Of a stretch of 64,000 bases of DNA, positions 45,956 through 54,448 are shown in pieces. Source of the stretch: Pedobacter sp. N36a (GTDB lineage Bacteria > Bacteroidota > Bacteroidia > Sphingobacteriales > Sphingobacteriaceae); assembly GCF_014472395.1 (NCBI RefSeq), contig NZ_JACSZW010000013.1:48215-112214 (forward strand). The letters are read 5' to 3'. The first letter of the stretch is position 1, and each line of letters begins with the position of its first letter. Position numbers and translations under genes: made by a program. The notes beneath the pieces are model-generated. The model was given only the letters and a program-made list of their open reading frames with translations. It did no database searches and was not told the origin of the DNA.

Positions 45956-46756
45956 ATGTTAGCGAAAAATTATCATTTGATGGTCCGTATACTGTTATTA
46001 TTATTAGTCTTGTTGAAATTGCCTGTTTATGGTCAGGATATGAAATCTCTGGAGAACAAGCTACATCATTTATCTCAGCAGCGGGAGAAATGGAGTCATA
46101 GCCAGGAGGAAAAATCATACGATTCGTTAGCCAGATACAATAAGGAATTGGAACTGCTGATTCTGAAGTTTACTGCCAATAACCCTAAAACTTTAAGCCA
46201 CAAATTTGACAAAACAAAGGTTGGATTGGATATGCTGACTTCTACTGATGGTCTTTTTAGAATCTACACCTGGAATACGCTGGAAGGTGGAACTATGCAG
46301 TACTTTAAAAGTGTTTACCAATATAATGCTGCGGGGAAAGTGTATTCCATGAGGAGTGATACGCCTGAGGAAGATAACGGATGTCTATTTATGGAAATCA
46401 ATGACCTTACCCTTGCTGGTAAACGGTATTATTTAAGCACTAGCATCAGTGTGGGAAGTAGCGCCTTATACTATTACCAGGCGAAAGTCTTCTCTATTGA
46501 AAATGGAAAGTTAAATCCAAATGCGAAGCTGATTAAAACTAAAAGCGGGATTAAGAATGTAATTGGTTATGAAGTTGACCTTTCCAGCTCTTCAAACAGG
46601 GATAGAAAGGATGGGATTGAGCCTAGAGATTACATGAAATTGCAGTATGACCGGGAGAATAAGACGATATTGATTCCCCTGATCAATGCGGATGGCCGAG
46701 TGACTAAAAGCAAAATAAAGTATCAATTGAAAGGTCAATATTTTGAAAAGATCTAA
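45956..46756 (+). CDS. Exported protein of unknown function
   Basis: The 266-residue product starts at ATG 45956 (or ATG 45980) with a hydrophobic signal ending VYGQ. The rest has no recognised domain; it has a charged helix (KSLENKLHHLSQQREKWSHS) and later beta-rich sequence (GLFRIYTWNTLEGGTMQYFK) as in Bacteroidota proteins of unknown role. A smaller ORF at 45841-46101 is in a different frame and is disregarded. The 210 bp after it contain nothing clear. Confidence 0.72.
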   Translation: MLAKNYHLMVRILLLLLVLLKLPVYGQDMKSLENKLHHLSQQREKWSHSQEEKSYDSLARYNKELELLILKFTANNPKTLSHKFDKTKVGLDMLTSTDGLFRIYTWNTLEGGTMQYFKSVYQYNAAGKVYSMRSDTPEEDNGCLFMEINDLTLAGKRYYLSTSISVGSSALYYYQAKVFSIENGKLNPNAKLIKTKSGIKNVIGYEVDLSSSSNRDRKDGIEPRDYMKLQYDRENKTILIPLINADGRVTKSKIKYQLKGQYFEKI

Positions 46757-46966
46757 TTTTTTTCATCAAAAAAAAGGAATTTAATGATTTCATCAATGCT
46801 TTTCAGTCCCTTTTCTTGAATACCTATCCCTTTTCAAAGTGCAAAAACTAGAATATTTGCCTCAAATGAAATTTTTAATAAAATGAATCTTACTGGTTTT
46901 AAAGATAATTAATTATAATTGTCTAATTAACCAATCAACATCCACCATTATCTATCTGAAAAATTA

Positions 46967-47377
46967 ATGAATCAAAAACCATCAAGTGCATTTATTGGGG
47001 CCTCCTGGGTCGCTTTAATGGCAGGATTTGCTGCTTATAATATCGGTCTTTTCAATGCAACCATGCAATTGAACGAAAAGGGATACTATTTTACCATCCT
47101 TATTTTCGGTGTATTTGCCGCAATTTCTGTGCAAAAATGTGTTCGTGACCGATTAGAAGGCATCCCAGTAACCAATATTTATTATGGAATCGCCTGGTTC
47201 TGTACGATCCTTTCCATTGCATTATTAGCAATAGGCTTATGGAATGCTACGCTTGCTTTAAGTGAAAAAGGATTCTATGCGATGGCATTCTTACTGACAA
47301 TTTTCGCCTCTATAGCTGTACAGAAGAACACTAGAGATAGTCTCTCTGCTGAACCTAATAGCGACAAAGGATTTTAA
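46967..47377 (+). CDS. YiaA/YiaB-family inner-membrane protein
   Basis: The 136-residue product has two tandem similar halves, each with two membrane segments and a central invariant block: SWVALMAGFAAYNIGLFNAT and ILSIALLAIGLWNATLALSE. This is the YiaA/YiaB family of small inner-membrane proteins, whose function is not established. It is followed by a terminator. Confidence 0.85.
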   Translation: MNQKPSSAFIGASWVALMAGFAAYNIGLFNATMQLNEKGYYFTILIFGVFAAISVQKCVRDRLEGIPVTNIYYGIAWFCTILSIALLAIGLWNATLALSEKGFYAMAFLLTIFASIAVQKNTRDSLSAEPNSDKGF

Positions 47378-47423
47378 TCATTTGCAGTAGCGCCAGAAAT
47401 ATTGGTGCTGCAGTCATTTATTT

Positions 47424-47451
47424 AAGCCTCAGCATCAGCTGGGGCTTTTTT
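47424..47451 (+). terminator. Rho-independent terminator after the YiaA-like gene
   Basis: A 10-bp stem (AAGCCTCAGC / GCTGGGGCTT, one G-U pair) with an ATCA loop is followed by six T's. It lies 47 bp after the YiaA-like stop. Confidence 0.85.
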
Positions 47452-47456
47452 GATTC

Positions 47457-48140
47457 TTATGGCCTTGTAAATAGCTTAGAGAGAGTTATAGGTTTTAAAT
47501 TTTCCGAATTCTGCCTAGTGATGATGAAAAGAATCAGCATGCTCAATATCGAGCCGAAGAAGCACCATACAGAGGTAAGGTAGTTGGTATAGAAGATTGC
47601 CGTGACCACATAGGAAAGCACAAGCGTCCAGCCCAACAATCTGAGCAATTTATGACTGGAAAAGAAGGGTGAAATTGCTGTAGCCAGCATGTAGGGGATG
47701 CCTCTGAGCAGTTTGCTTTGGAAAGGGAATTCCAGCGAATATCTGATGTGGTGTTCCTCAATTCTAGCCGAAGCTCTAAAATTCAATAGCGAATAGCCAA
47801 GGTATAAAGCTGCCAGTACACCGGTGGCTAACAGCGCTAACAAAATTTTCTTCCTAAGGGGATCTTTTTCAAACAACAGCATCGACAAGGGAACCAATAT
47901 GGGCCAGACGGTTTGGGCAAATGCCAGAAACAGGTACATGGTAAGGTCAGTCCAGGGGGCATAAGCCGCATGTGAAAGAGTCAGCCATAAGAATCCCTCC
48001 ATAGCCTGCTGCACTGCAAAAAGGATCGGAATGCAAGCCAGTACATATTGTGGGGTTGTTTTAGCTTTTGTCAAGGCAATACTGCCTACCAATAGTAGGC
48101 CAGCACCTGCTGTAAAACTCGCTGTAGCAGAAAAACACAT
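47457..48140 (-). CDS. DUF6629-family membrane protein
   Basis: The 227-residue product opens MCFSATASFTAGAGLLLVG, the family's signature, and has about seven hydrophobic segments including AVQQAMEGFLWLTLSHAAY and WCFFGSILSMLILFIIT. DUF6629 proteins are of unknown function. It converges with the YiaA-like gene and shares the terminator region. Confidence 0.85.
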   Translation of the reverse strand: MCFSATASFTAGAGLLLVGSIALTKAKTTPQYVLACIPILFAVQQAMEGFLWLTLSHAAYAPWTDLTMYLFLAFAQTVWPILVPLSMLLFEKDPLRKKILLALLATGVLAALYLGYSLLNFRASARIEEHHIRYSLEFPFQSKLLRGIPYMLATAISPFFSSHKLLRLLGWTLVLSYVVTAIFYTNYLTSVWCFFGSILSMLILFIITRQNSENLKPITLSKLFTRP

Positions 48141-48206
48141 CAGCCATTCTTTATATCTGAGGAAAATTCATCAGGTATTAGACAAACGTTCCAGCATGAT
48201 AAAAGT

Positions 48207-48521
48207 TTAGGGATTAAAAAAGATTTTGACTGCACTTTCTGCATGTTGCTTTATAGTGAGATTGCGGTTCATCAAAAGAGTTTCCATATATTTCTTCAAA
48301 AAGAGATGATCTGCAACTTTCCCTAAGATTCCTAATGGGGATACGTAAGAAAAAATATCAATCATATTCGTCCCATTGTCTATTGGTTCGAATTTATGTA
48401 TATGTTTAAATGCACCAGAAACCATTTCATCAGTAAATGAATTTGGCTTTTCAAAAGCGGTAATTTTAGAAGTTAGTTCCTGAAAAATGTGGCAGATCTT
48501 TATTAATAAAGTACGAGGTTT
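48207..48521 (-). pseudogene. Truncated SRPBCC-family protein
   Basis: The open frame stops at 48207 and extends up to 48521, where TAA interrupts. It reads CHIFQELTSKITAFEKP, FTDEMVSGAFKHIHKFEPID and FSYVSPLGILGKVADHLFL, the C-terminal two-thirds of the SRPBCC/cell-division-inhibitor-like family (normally about 150-160 residues). Only 72 residues follow an ATG (48425). The first part has been lost. Confidence 0.72.
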
Positions 48522-48532
48522 TTAACTGTTAC

Positions 48533-48880
48533 TTATTCTCCGTTGAAAGGTGGGGTTAATATAAAATCACGCCAGGCTTCAACAATTTGTTTAAATTCAA
48601 TTGTAGGCATATGAAATACGGTGCTTTCATCAGAATAAAAACATACTTCCTCTTTATTCACATCAATTAAAACCATTTCATTCTGAGTTTCATACTCTTC
48701 TTCCAGTCCATTCAACACTGCATTGATGTGGAGCAGATCTTCATTTAGTTCAGAGACTCCTAGGCCATAAAGGAGAATGGTGAGATCCGGAATATCAGTA
48801 TGAGGAACTTTATCTGTCTTATAGTTTGTAACTTTATTTTTAAAGTGTATACCGTATTTTTTGATTAAATCTTGATTCAT
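48533..48880 (-). CDS. Small acidic protein, immunity-protein-like (DUF5376-type)
   Basis: Started at ATG 48880 the product has 115 residues (GTG 48913 is possible). It is acidic, with ELNEDLLHINAVLNGLEEEY and the ending VEAWRDFILTPPFNGE. The combination of an acidic body and a final helix-W-Pro segment occurs in immunity proteins of polymorphic toxins such as DUF5376. No toxin gene is adjacent. Function is therefore only suspected. Confidence 0.5.
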   Translation of the reverse strand: MNQDLIKKYGIHFKNKVTNYKTDKVPHTDIPDLTILLYGLGVSELNEDLLHINAVLNGLEEEYETQNEMVLIDVNKEEVCFYSDESTVFHMPTIEFKQIVEAWRDFILTPPFNGE

Positions 48881-49347
48881 ATGCAATTTACCGACGATAA
48901 TTTTAGTTGGCACCAGGTGATAACATAAGTATCTCTTTAGACCTCATTTTACACTGCTATCGTAATAGCTTTCGTTGAAACAGCAATCATGACGGTGCAG
49001 GGCAGTTATTAAATCTATTTCTCCAATATTAGGCAATTATAATCTACCATTTATAATTAATTACGGTGGGGAGCAATTTATGGACTCAAGCTGTGTACTT
49101 TGCAAACAAGATATAGCAGTTAGCCTTGTCAATCCTATGCAGATCAAATAAACTAATAACGAAAGTGGAATGCTCTTAACAGAAAATAAATCTGTAACTC
49201 TTACCAGGGCCTTATAGGCGTACAATGTCTGCCAGGAGAATCATTATTTAAACTTAAGGGTATTAAAAATGAGATTGACATAAATAATAATTTATGTCAA
49301 TATTTCACTGTAATTCATTTAATTATTTTACGTACATCCATAAGTAG
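48881..49347. other. 467-bp gap, AT-rich, one inverted repeat
   Basis: No convincing ORF lies here; the only clear structure is the inverted repeat at 49274-49301. Confidence 0.5.
49274..49301 (-). terminator. Inverted repeat at the end of the ABC transporter operon
   Basis: A perfect 12-bp inverted repeat (ATTGACATAAAT / ATTTATGTCAAT) with an AATA loop. On the minus strand it is followed by CTCATTTTT and lies 46 bp beyond the permease stop. The stem is AT-rich, so termination is likely but weak. Confidence 0.5.
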
Positions 49348-50721
49348 TCATTTAACAGAAAGCATACTATGTTTTAATATATTAAGGTGATGAACATAAG
49401 AACCCTTCATATATTTATAAAGCATTGCTGATACAACCAACATCGCAACTAAAATAATGAAAACCAGGTTATTATTTTGATAGCACATACCAATCAATAA
49501 TCCGGGGATGATATTAAAACAGGCATAAACCTTTGATGTTTTAACTCTAAAATTTGAAAAACTTAAAGCGACATCAGAAGAAGAATATTTGCGGAATGAG
49601 CTTATTAATCCCATTACAGAACTATAAATCACAAATACGATATAGATGAGGAAAAGCTTCAAGGAAAGCATTCCAAATATGATGAAAACTACCAGTACAC
49701 ATGTAAAATCCATTAGAATAATCGGAATTAAAAAAGCTAGATATATTCTTAAATGGCCCTTAAAAGTGTTCCCACTAACGATATTATTCAGTTCAACAGG
49801 GAATAAATAACCCCATAAGTTATTATAGACATAAGTAAAGGGTATTATAGGCAAAACTAATAGTAAAAAGAAAGGCGCTTTTAATAAGATATACCCAATT
49901 TCATGTTGTTTTAAATTGACGATAAAGAAGAGAAGAAAAATAACCTTTATCAAAAATGCGATTAACAAAACGACTCTAATATTGGAATTATTAAAAATTA
50001 TCCTCAATGTTAAGTTTCTCTTAAAAAAGGGGTTAATACTTCTTCTTTCAGATTGTTGATTGGAATTACTTTCTAAAGGTATTTTTCTTTCATAAAGCAT
50101 AAAGAACATGCATAATAATCCAATTAGTAACGTATTTACTATGACATAGACGCCGCATTGCTTATTAACAAAAATTATATTATCACAATAACTCAGCAGT
50201 ACAAGTAACATTATTAGGGAACCGGTTACCACACTTAAATAAACATACTTGGCCCATGAAAGCGCGTTTATCAAATTTTCCGCAAATAAGAATCCAAGAA
50301 ACCAACAGTATACGAGTAGAGAACTGTCAAAATAAGATACCTTATCGCTAAATCCAATTAACGCGGATACAAAAATAAAAAGGACCCAGTACGTTGTGGT
50401 TGTCAAGCAAACAGCAAAAAAGTCTACACATGCCATTTTCAAACTACTTACTGGATAATTTGCGCCAACAATACATTTCTTCAAAGTAACGGAAGGGAAA
50501 AATTTCAAAATAATTGGTGTTATTAACACCAATATTTCAACACTGACAATTAATATCCTTGCGGTTTTTTTATTATTCAACAAAAAATGATCATAAAATT
50601 GGGCGACTCCTATACCATAAATTAGCATAGTCAAGCACATAAAAGAAAGCCAAATGATTGATTTTAAATTATCCTTACAGAAAAAATTTGATATTCTCCT
50701 CTTTAATAAAAAAACAATCAT
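49348..50721 (-). CDS. ABC transporter permease, ABC-2/bacteriocin-immunity-like
   Basis: The 457-residue product has about 12 hydrophobic helices and no soluble domain (for example WLSFMCLTMLIYGIGVAQFY and APFFLLLVLPIIPFTYVY). It is followed by the ATPase gene 4 bp upstream in the operon order, so both form one transporter. The size and helix number fit permeases that export or expel peptides, such as those for lantibiotic immunity; no family is certain. The base composition is clearly AT-richer than that of the neighbouring carotenoid and PUL genes, which suggests horizontal transfer. Confidence 0.7.
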   Translation of the reverse strand: MIVFLLKRRISNFFCKDNLKSIIWLSFMCLTMLIYGIGVAQFYDHFLLNNKKTARILIVSVEILVLITPIILKFFPSVTLKKCIVGANYPVSSLKMACVDFFAVCLTTTTYWVLFIFVSALIGFSDKVSYFDSSLLVYCWFLGFLFAENLINALSWAKYVYLSVVTGSLIMLLVLLSYCDNIIFVNKQCGVYVIVNTLLIGLLCMFFMLYERKIPLESNSNQQSERRSINPFFKRNLTLRIIFNNSNIRVVLLIAFLIKVIFLLFFIVNLKQHEIGYILLKAPFFLLLVLPIIPFTYVYNNLWGYLFPVELNNIVSGNTFKGHLRIYLAFLIPIILMDFTCVLVVFIIFGMLSLKLFLIYIVFVIYSSVMGLISSFRKYSSSDVALSFSNFRVKTSKVYACFNIIPGLLIGMCYQNNNLVFIILVAMLVVSAMLYKYMKGSYVHHLNILKHSMLSVK

Positions 50722-50724
50722 AGT

Positions 50725-51477
50725 TTAGATTAATGTATTTAATAAAGATGAAGTTCCATCCTTTGGTTTTAAGTATTTTAACAACTCTTCGTTTATACTG
50801 CCTGTATTGTTTTTAAACGCCGAAATTGTATCATCATAAACCAACTGAGCTCCACTTAAAACACCAATGTGCGTTGCTAGTTTATCAACATACAACAAAT
50901 CATGCGATGAGACTAAAATAACTCTATTGCAGCTTTTATATGCATTTAGAAAATCACATAGCTTACTTGCTGCCAAAGGATCGAGATTAGCAAAAGGCTC
51001 GTCAAGTAATAAGAAATTAGGTTTATGAAGTACGGCAGCGCATACAGCTAATTTTTTTTTCATCCCGCTTGAATATTTTGAACATGGTAACCTTAAATCT
51101 TCATCGCTATCGAAAAAAAAATCCAATAGATTTGAAGATTGTTTAGCAATGGTTTCCTTATGAAGTCCATATAACAATCCTATCCAATGCAAATAATCTG
51201 ACGCATTTAACTCATGAATCAATTGGTCGTATTGACTCAAAAGACCTGTTTGTTTTTTAATGAGTATTTCGCTTTCCTTATAATTATGCTCATTTATATA
51301 TATGTCACCGCTCGTTGCTTCAATCAAATCTGACAACAGGTTGATTAATGTACTTTTTCCGACGCCATTCCTGCCTAGTAAGCAATATACCGTCCCCCCA
51401 GTGCATTTCAGATCTACCTTATCAAGGACAATGTTTTCTCCATACTTTTTAGTGAGCCCAGTAACAGTTATCTTCAT
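50725..51477 (-). CDS. ABC transporter ATP-binding protein
   Basis: The 250-residue product has Walker A (LLGRNGVGKSTLINLL), the Q-loop region, the signature YSSGMKKKLAVCAAVL and Walker B with DEP (NFLLLDEPF), followed by SSHD in the H-loop. It is a single-nucleotide-binding-domain ATPase that would pair as a homodimer with the adjacent permease. The start overlaps the small membrane protein gene by 4 bp. Self-protection against, or export of, a peptide is suggested by the neighbouring peptide relic. Confidence 0.88.
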   Translation of the reverse strand: MKITVTGLTKKYGENIVLDKVDLKCTGGTVYCLLGRNGVGKSTLINLLSDLIEATSGDIYINEHNYKESEILIKKQTGLLSQYDQLIHELNASDYLHWIGLLYGLHKETIAKQSSNLLDFFFDSDEDLRLPCSKYSSGMKKKLAVCAAVLHKPNFLLLDEPFANLDPLAASKLCDFLNAYKSCNRVILVSSHDLLYVDKLATHIGVLSGAQLVYDDTISAFKNNTGSINEELLKYLKPKDGTSSLLNTLI

Positions 51478-51674
51478 TTTTTAAATTTTACTTTTATACC
51501 TTGGTCTTTTTTTAAATTATAAAATCCTATCATAAAAAAACCAACCATAGCAAAAAAAAACAAGCTGGCTTTAAGTGAAAATGTCTCATGTTTATGGTAA
51601 GCATTATAGGCCAATCCTCCAGAAACTGCTGATAGAATGAATTTTAAGGAGATATTTGAAAATTTATTACTCAT
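51474..51674 (-). CDS. Small two-helix membrane protein
   Basis: The 66-residue product has two hydrophobic segments (FILSAVSGGLAYNAYH and SLFFFAMVGFFMIGFY) and a basic C-terminus (KKDQGIKVKFKK). It overlaps the ATPase gene by 4 bp and lies just downstream of the decayed peptide gene. Small membrane proteins beside bacteriocin-type ABC genes often take part in immunity or leader processing; here the role is unknown. Confidence 0.6.
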   Translation of the reverse strand: MSNKFSNISLKFILSAVSGGLAYNAYHKHETFSLKASLFFFAMVGFFMIGFYNLKKDQGIKVKFKK

Positions 51675-51729
51675 AGTAGTATTGATTTAATATGTATGAG
51701 ATCATCATCTGCTCCCAAAATACAAGTAA

Positions 51730-51942
51730 TTAATCTGACGCTAAGGCTCCTGCGCATAAAGCACCAGCAACTAACAGAGCTACACCTGTGGCATAAATGA
51801 TTTATGAATCCGCATAGGCGGCTGAACAAAGTATCGTGGTGTAGTATATCAATCCAATACCTCCGCCTAACATGCCAACAACACCTAAACCACAGCCAAA
51901 AGCTGCAAGGCTAATTCCGCCCTCAATTTTTATAATTTCATA
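51730..51942 (-). pseudogene. Decayed double-glycine leader peptide gene (bacteriocin-like)
   Basis: A minus-strand frame with no ATG upstream of its coding-like part is open from 51942 and reads EIIKIEGGISLAAFGCGL, then GVVGMLGGGIGLIYYTT, then an in-frame TAA at 51804-51802, and continues IYATGVALLVAGALCAGALA to TAA 51730. An E-x-x-KIEGG motif followed by a Gly/Ala-rich hydrophobic core with cysteines is the pattern of class II-type bacteriocin precursors. Most of the leader is lost and a stop interrupts the core, so the gene is dead. It lies directly upstream of the ABC transporter operon, on the same strand. Confidence 0.62.
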
Positions 51943-52369
51943 TTATTATAACTTTTTGGTAATTAAATAGTTTCTTTTAAATAAAGAATCTAACAAAACA
52001 ACATTTATTCGTGCATGAGCGTTGCTGTAATTAATATATAACAATATATTAATTATTAAAATAAATAAAGTCACATTTTTTATAAAAAAAATCTAAAATC
52101 ATCATTAAATAGCATATTACAATATTTTTCCTCAATTCGAATCATGCAATAGTCGTTAAATAATAAATATATTACAAAAAAAAAATCGCTAAGCTGTGCC
52201 AGCCTAAGCCAAAACGACCGGTGCAAAATATTTGTAGCGAAAGGTTTAATAGAACTTTCAGAGAAAAATATATTGGATGCCTATTTGTTTGGTGAAATGA
52301 CCCAGGAACGAATATGGTTTAAACTAGAGAAAAAGGGTAATTATTTATAACTAGAAACAAATAATTGCG
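51943..52369. other. 427-bp AT-rich gap with one short open stretch
   Basis: A run of about 50 codons (roughly 52190-52350, plus strand) reads GLIELSEKNILDAYLFGEM and ends at TAA 52348-52350, without a start codon. It may be a relic but was not identified. No other structure is seen. Confidence 0.35.
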
Positions 52370-52432
52370 ATGACAAGATCAAAATTTACCGAGGCTCAAC
52401 TAGCCTTTGCAATGTAGCAGTCAGAGACGGGG
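52370..52432 (+). mobile_element. IS3-family orfA relic
   Basis: From ATG 52370 the frame reads MTRSKFTEAQLAFAM, stop, QSETG. This matches the first 20 residues of IS3/IS407-type OrfA helix-turn-helix proteins, normally of about 90 residues, with a nonsense codon in place of Arg. The rest of the element is not visible. Confidence 0.7.
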
Positions 52433-52521
52433 TGATTCTATTTAAAAATATAAAATCCTTAGAAATACTAATAAGTCATCCCGGCAAAGAACCAATACAT
52501 ATATAGAACCGTTACAGTAGA

Positions 52522-52564
52522 AATTTTAGCAGAACCAAATGTGTTGTTTGGTTCTGCTAAAATT
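52522..52564. terminator. Strong 18-bp hairpin
   Basis: A perfect inverted repeat: AATTTTAGCAGAACCAAA and its reverse complement around a TGTGTTG loop. No T-run follows. It could be a bidirectional terminator or the end of a lost mobile element. No gene ends next to it. Confidence 0.5.
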
Positions 52565-52685
52565 AATAGAGGATCATTTTTTGCATTCCATTGTAAATAG
52601 CCACTTAATACATTGAAAATTACAACAATTTTCCAATAGATTATACGTGATTTTGCTATCAGGTGTTTGGAGTTTTTGATGGAAG

Positions 52686-52925
52686 TTATGGTAGTTGGTT
52701 GATATTTGCAATCTCATCAAAGATGTTGAAAGGCGAAATATCCAAAATATAACAGATTTTCACGAGCCTTTCCAACCTGACAGCTTTAATGTTCCTTTCA
52801 TTTATAGAGTAAACATTTTGTGAGATGTTCAATTGAATGGCCATGTATTGTTGACTGAATCCTTTTTCAATTCTTTTCATGAAGATTTTATTTTTAAGGG
52901 CATGAAATATTTTTTCATTATTCAT
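52686..52925 (-). CDS. XRE-family helix-turn-helix regulator
   Basis: The 79-residue product is a Cro/C1-type DNA-binding domain: GFSQQYMAIQLNISQNVYSI is the helix-turn-helix, followed by RLERLVKICYILDISPFNIF. It stands alone; no partner gene is adjacent. It could be a small regulator from a mobile element. Confidence 0.78.
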   Translation of the reverse strand: MNNEKIFHALKNKIFMKRIEKGFSQQYMAIQLNISQNVYSINERNIKAVRLERLVKICYILDISPFNIFDEIANINQLP

Positions 52926-53407
52926 AGTAGGGCGCTTAAGAGATTTAATTCCTTAATCTTATGACACCCGGCTCTCGATATAGTCCTACTCATAATCCAC
53001 ACTTAGCAACAACTTTGTCTGATTTTTTTGGGAAATTTTAGATTTTGACCATTGGATCATCAAACCCAAGTGCACTAAAAAGCAGATTATATAAACAATA
53101 TATGAGTTGCTTCAACATACTATCATCTGCTATATTTATACCAATGATTGAGGAAATAATTATCAGATCACTAGGATCAGCATTTTTTATACATGTTTCT
53201 TAAAAAATAACCTATTGTAGTTCATCATTTTAACTCATTCCAAAGCGAACGATTCAATATTGTTTTTGTCGCAGAAAAAGCAGACGATTTGAAAATGTGG
53301 ATTATTTATATCCTTTTCTTTTAAATAGCGGAAAGAGGTTTTTTCGCTAACGATTGGTTCTTGTTTCATTTTAGGCTTTAATTAGTTCAGACCAAAGAAC
53401 CACAACC
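52926..53407. other. 480-bp gap holding one doubtful small ORF
   Basis: Apart from the small minus-strand ORF at 53235-53369, no gene or structure is evident. Confidence 0.4.
53235..53369 (-). CDS. Possible small protein (44 residues) with CxxC-like motif
   Basis: The minus-strand frame from ATG 53369 reads MKQEPIVSEKTSFRYLKEKD and ends with a VCFFCDKNN segment and TGA 53235. The codon use and the CxxC pattern look protein-like, but there is no family match. It starts 38 bp outside the inverted repeat at 53408, so it may have lain next to the mobile element. Confidence 0.3.
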   Translation of the reverse strand: MKQEPIVSEKTSFRYLKEKDINNPHFQIVCFFCDKNNIESFALE

Positions 53408-53675
53408 GTATCCGCCCTACGAACTACATATTTGATTAACGGATTATATTTTTAAAGTTCTGCGGATACAGATTGGTAATTATCAACAGAATGCCCCCAC
53501 TAATTCTCATTAAAAGGTTGCCACTTTAAAAGTACAATAAATCATTCATTTTCGAAATCGTCTCCAGATTGGTCATTAGTATTCTGACCCTCTGCTTTCT
53601 TTGGTCGTCCTCTTTTTATAGCAGAGGTTTCTCCAGCTTTTTACAAGTCCTGCACTTCTGCCAGATTTTTTATTC

Positions 53676-53826
53676 TGTGATCACTGAATGGCTAAAGGAA
53701 AAAGACCTGAGAACGGTTCAATATATGGCAGGCCATAAATACGTAAGCTCAACAGAACGTTATCAGACGACTACCCTGGAAGACTTGAAAGAAGCTTTAA
53801 ACAAGCATCATCCCTTGAATAAATAA
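53676..53826 (+). pseudogene. 3' end of a tyrosine recombinase
   Basis: About 49 codons read SVITEWLKEKDLRTVQYMAG, HKYVSSTERYQTTTLEDL and stop at 53826. H-x-x-x-S-S-T-E-R-Y contains the catalytic tyrosine (Y) and the nearby histidine of phage-type integrases. The upstream part of the frame (from 53569) bears no resemblance to an integrase, so all of the N-terminal and most of the catalytic domain are missing. Its last 56 bases occur again at 55331. Confidence 0.75.
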
Positions 53827-53854
53827 CCACTTAAACCAATATCTGAATATATTA
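53771..53854 (+). repeat. 84-bp direct repeat, copy 1 (recombinase end and downstream)
   Basis: Matches 55331-55414 with two mismatches, exactly 1560 bp away. It covers the last codons of the recombinase plus about 28 bp of non-coding sequence. Each copy is followed at once by an ORF6N gene. Confidence 0.9.
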
Positions 53855-53855
53855 C

Positions 53856-54230
53856 CGTTTCCCGGAAGACTTCATGTTTACTTTGACTGAAGATGAGTTT
53901 GTAGACTTGAAGTCGCAAAATGCGACATCAAGTTGGGGAGGGAGAAGAAAGTTGCCTAATGCTTTTACAGAACATGGCGTTTTAATGCTATCCAGTGTGC
54001 TGAATAGCCCTCAATCAATCCAGGTTAATATCCAGATCATGCGTATCTATATTCGTATACGTGAAATGTTGCTGGCCCATAAAGATGTATTCATCCGTGT
54101 TGAACAAGTTGAAAAGCACTTGATGAAACATGATCAGAAGATTGAACTTCTGTTTACTTACCTCAGTAAGTTCATTGAAAAAGAAGATCAGCCCAGAACG
54201 GAGATCGGCTTTAAAAGAAAAGGAGAATAA
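53856..54230 (+). pseudogene. N-terminally truncated ORF6N-domain gene
   Basis: The homologous frame begins RFPEDFMFTLTEDEFVDLKS directly after the 84-bp repeat and ends in SKFIEKEDQPRTEIGFKRKG at 54230. Compared with the intact copy at 55420 (177 residues), about the first 50 residues, including the DNA-binding-like ORF6N start, are missing, and the deletion joins the gene to the repeat. From ATG 53874 a 118-residue remainder could still be made. It contains the QNATSSWGGRRK block. A terminator follows. Confidence 0.75.
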
Positions 54231-54263
54231 GCTTATAGCAATTTGTCTTAAAAATAGATATCT

Positions 54264-54286
54264 GAGCCCGGGTAACCGGGCTTTTA
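54264..54286 (+). terminator. Rho-independent terminator after the truncated ORF6N gene
   Basis: A GC-rich stem (AGCCCGG / CCGGGCT) with a GTAA loop and a T-run, 34 bp after the stop. Confidence 0.8.
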
Positions 54287-54298
54287 TTATTTATAAGC

Positions 54299-54448
54299 CT
54301 ATCTTAAAATTGGTGGGAGGTCAGTTACGAATTTTCGCCTTTCTAAACAGTCCGATTTTTTGGGAGGGTTACACTTTGACTTGCCACTGGATTGCCAATT
54401 TTCGATCATGGCTGACATAGTGTTACGCTTTTCTTTCAAATTATTCAT
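54299..54448 (-). mobile_element. IS66-type TnpA N-terminal relic
   Basis: From ATG 54448 the frame reads MNNLKEKRNTMSAMIENWQS and SGKSK, which matches the start of IS66-type accessory TnpA proteins, then continues as unrelated sequence to TAG 54299. It reads away from the right inverted repeat at 54495, as expected of a tnpA. Only about 25 residues are conserved. Confidence 0.55.

Noticed and set aside
45841..46101. ORF on the plus strand before the exported protein
   Set aside because: It overlaps the start of the real gene in another frame and begins within the isochorismatase relic.
52190..52350. Open stretch with GLIELSEKNILDAYLFGEM
   Set aside because: Protein-like in appearance but no start codon or recognised family; mentioned only as a possible relic.
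53569..53675. N-terminal part of the ORF leading into the recombinase end
   Set aside because: The residues are unlike any recombinase, and the opposite strand reads more like a coding fragment (KRGRPKKAEGQ).
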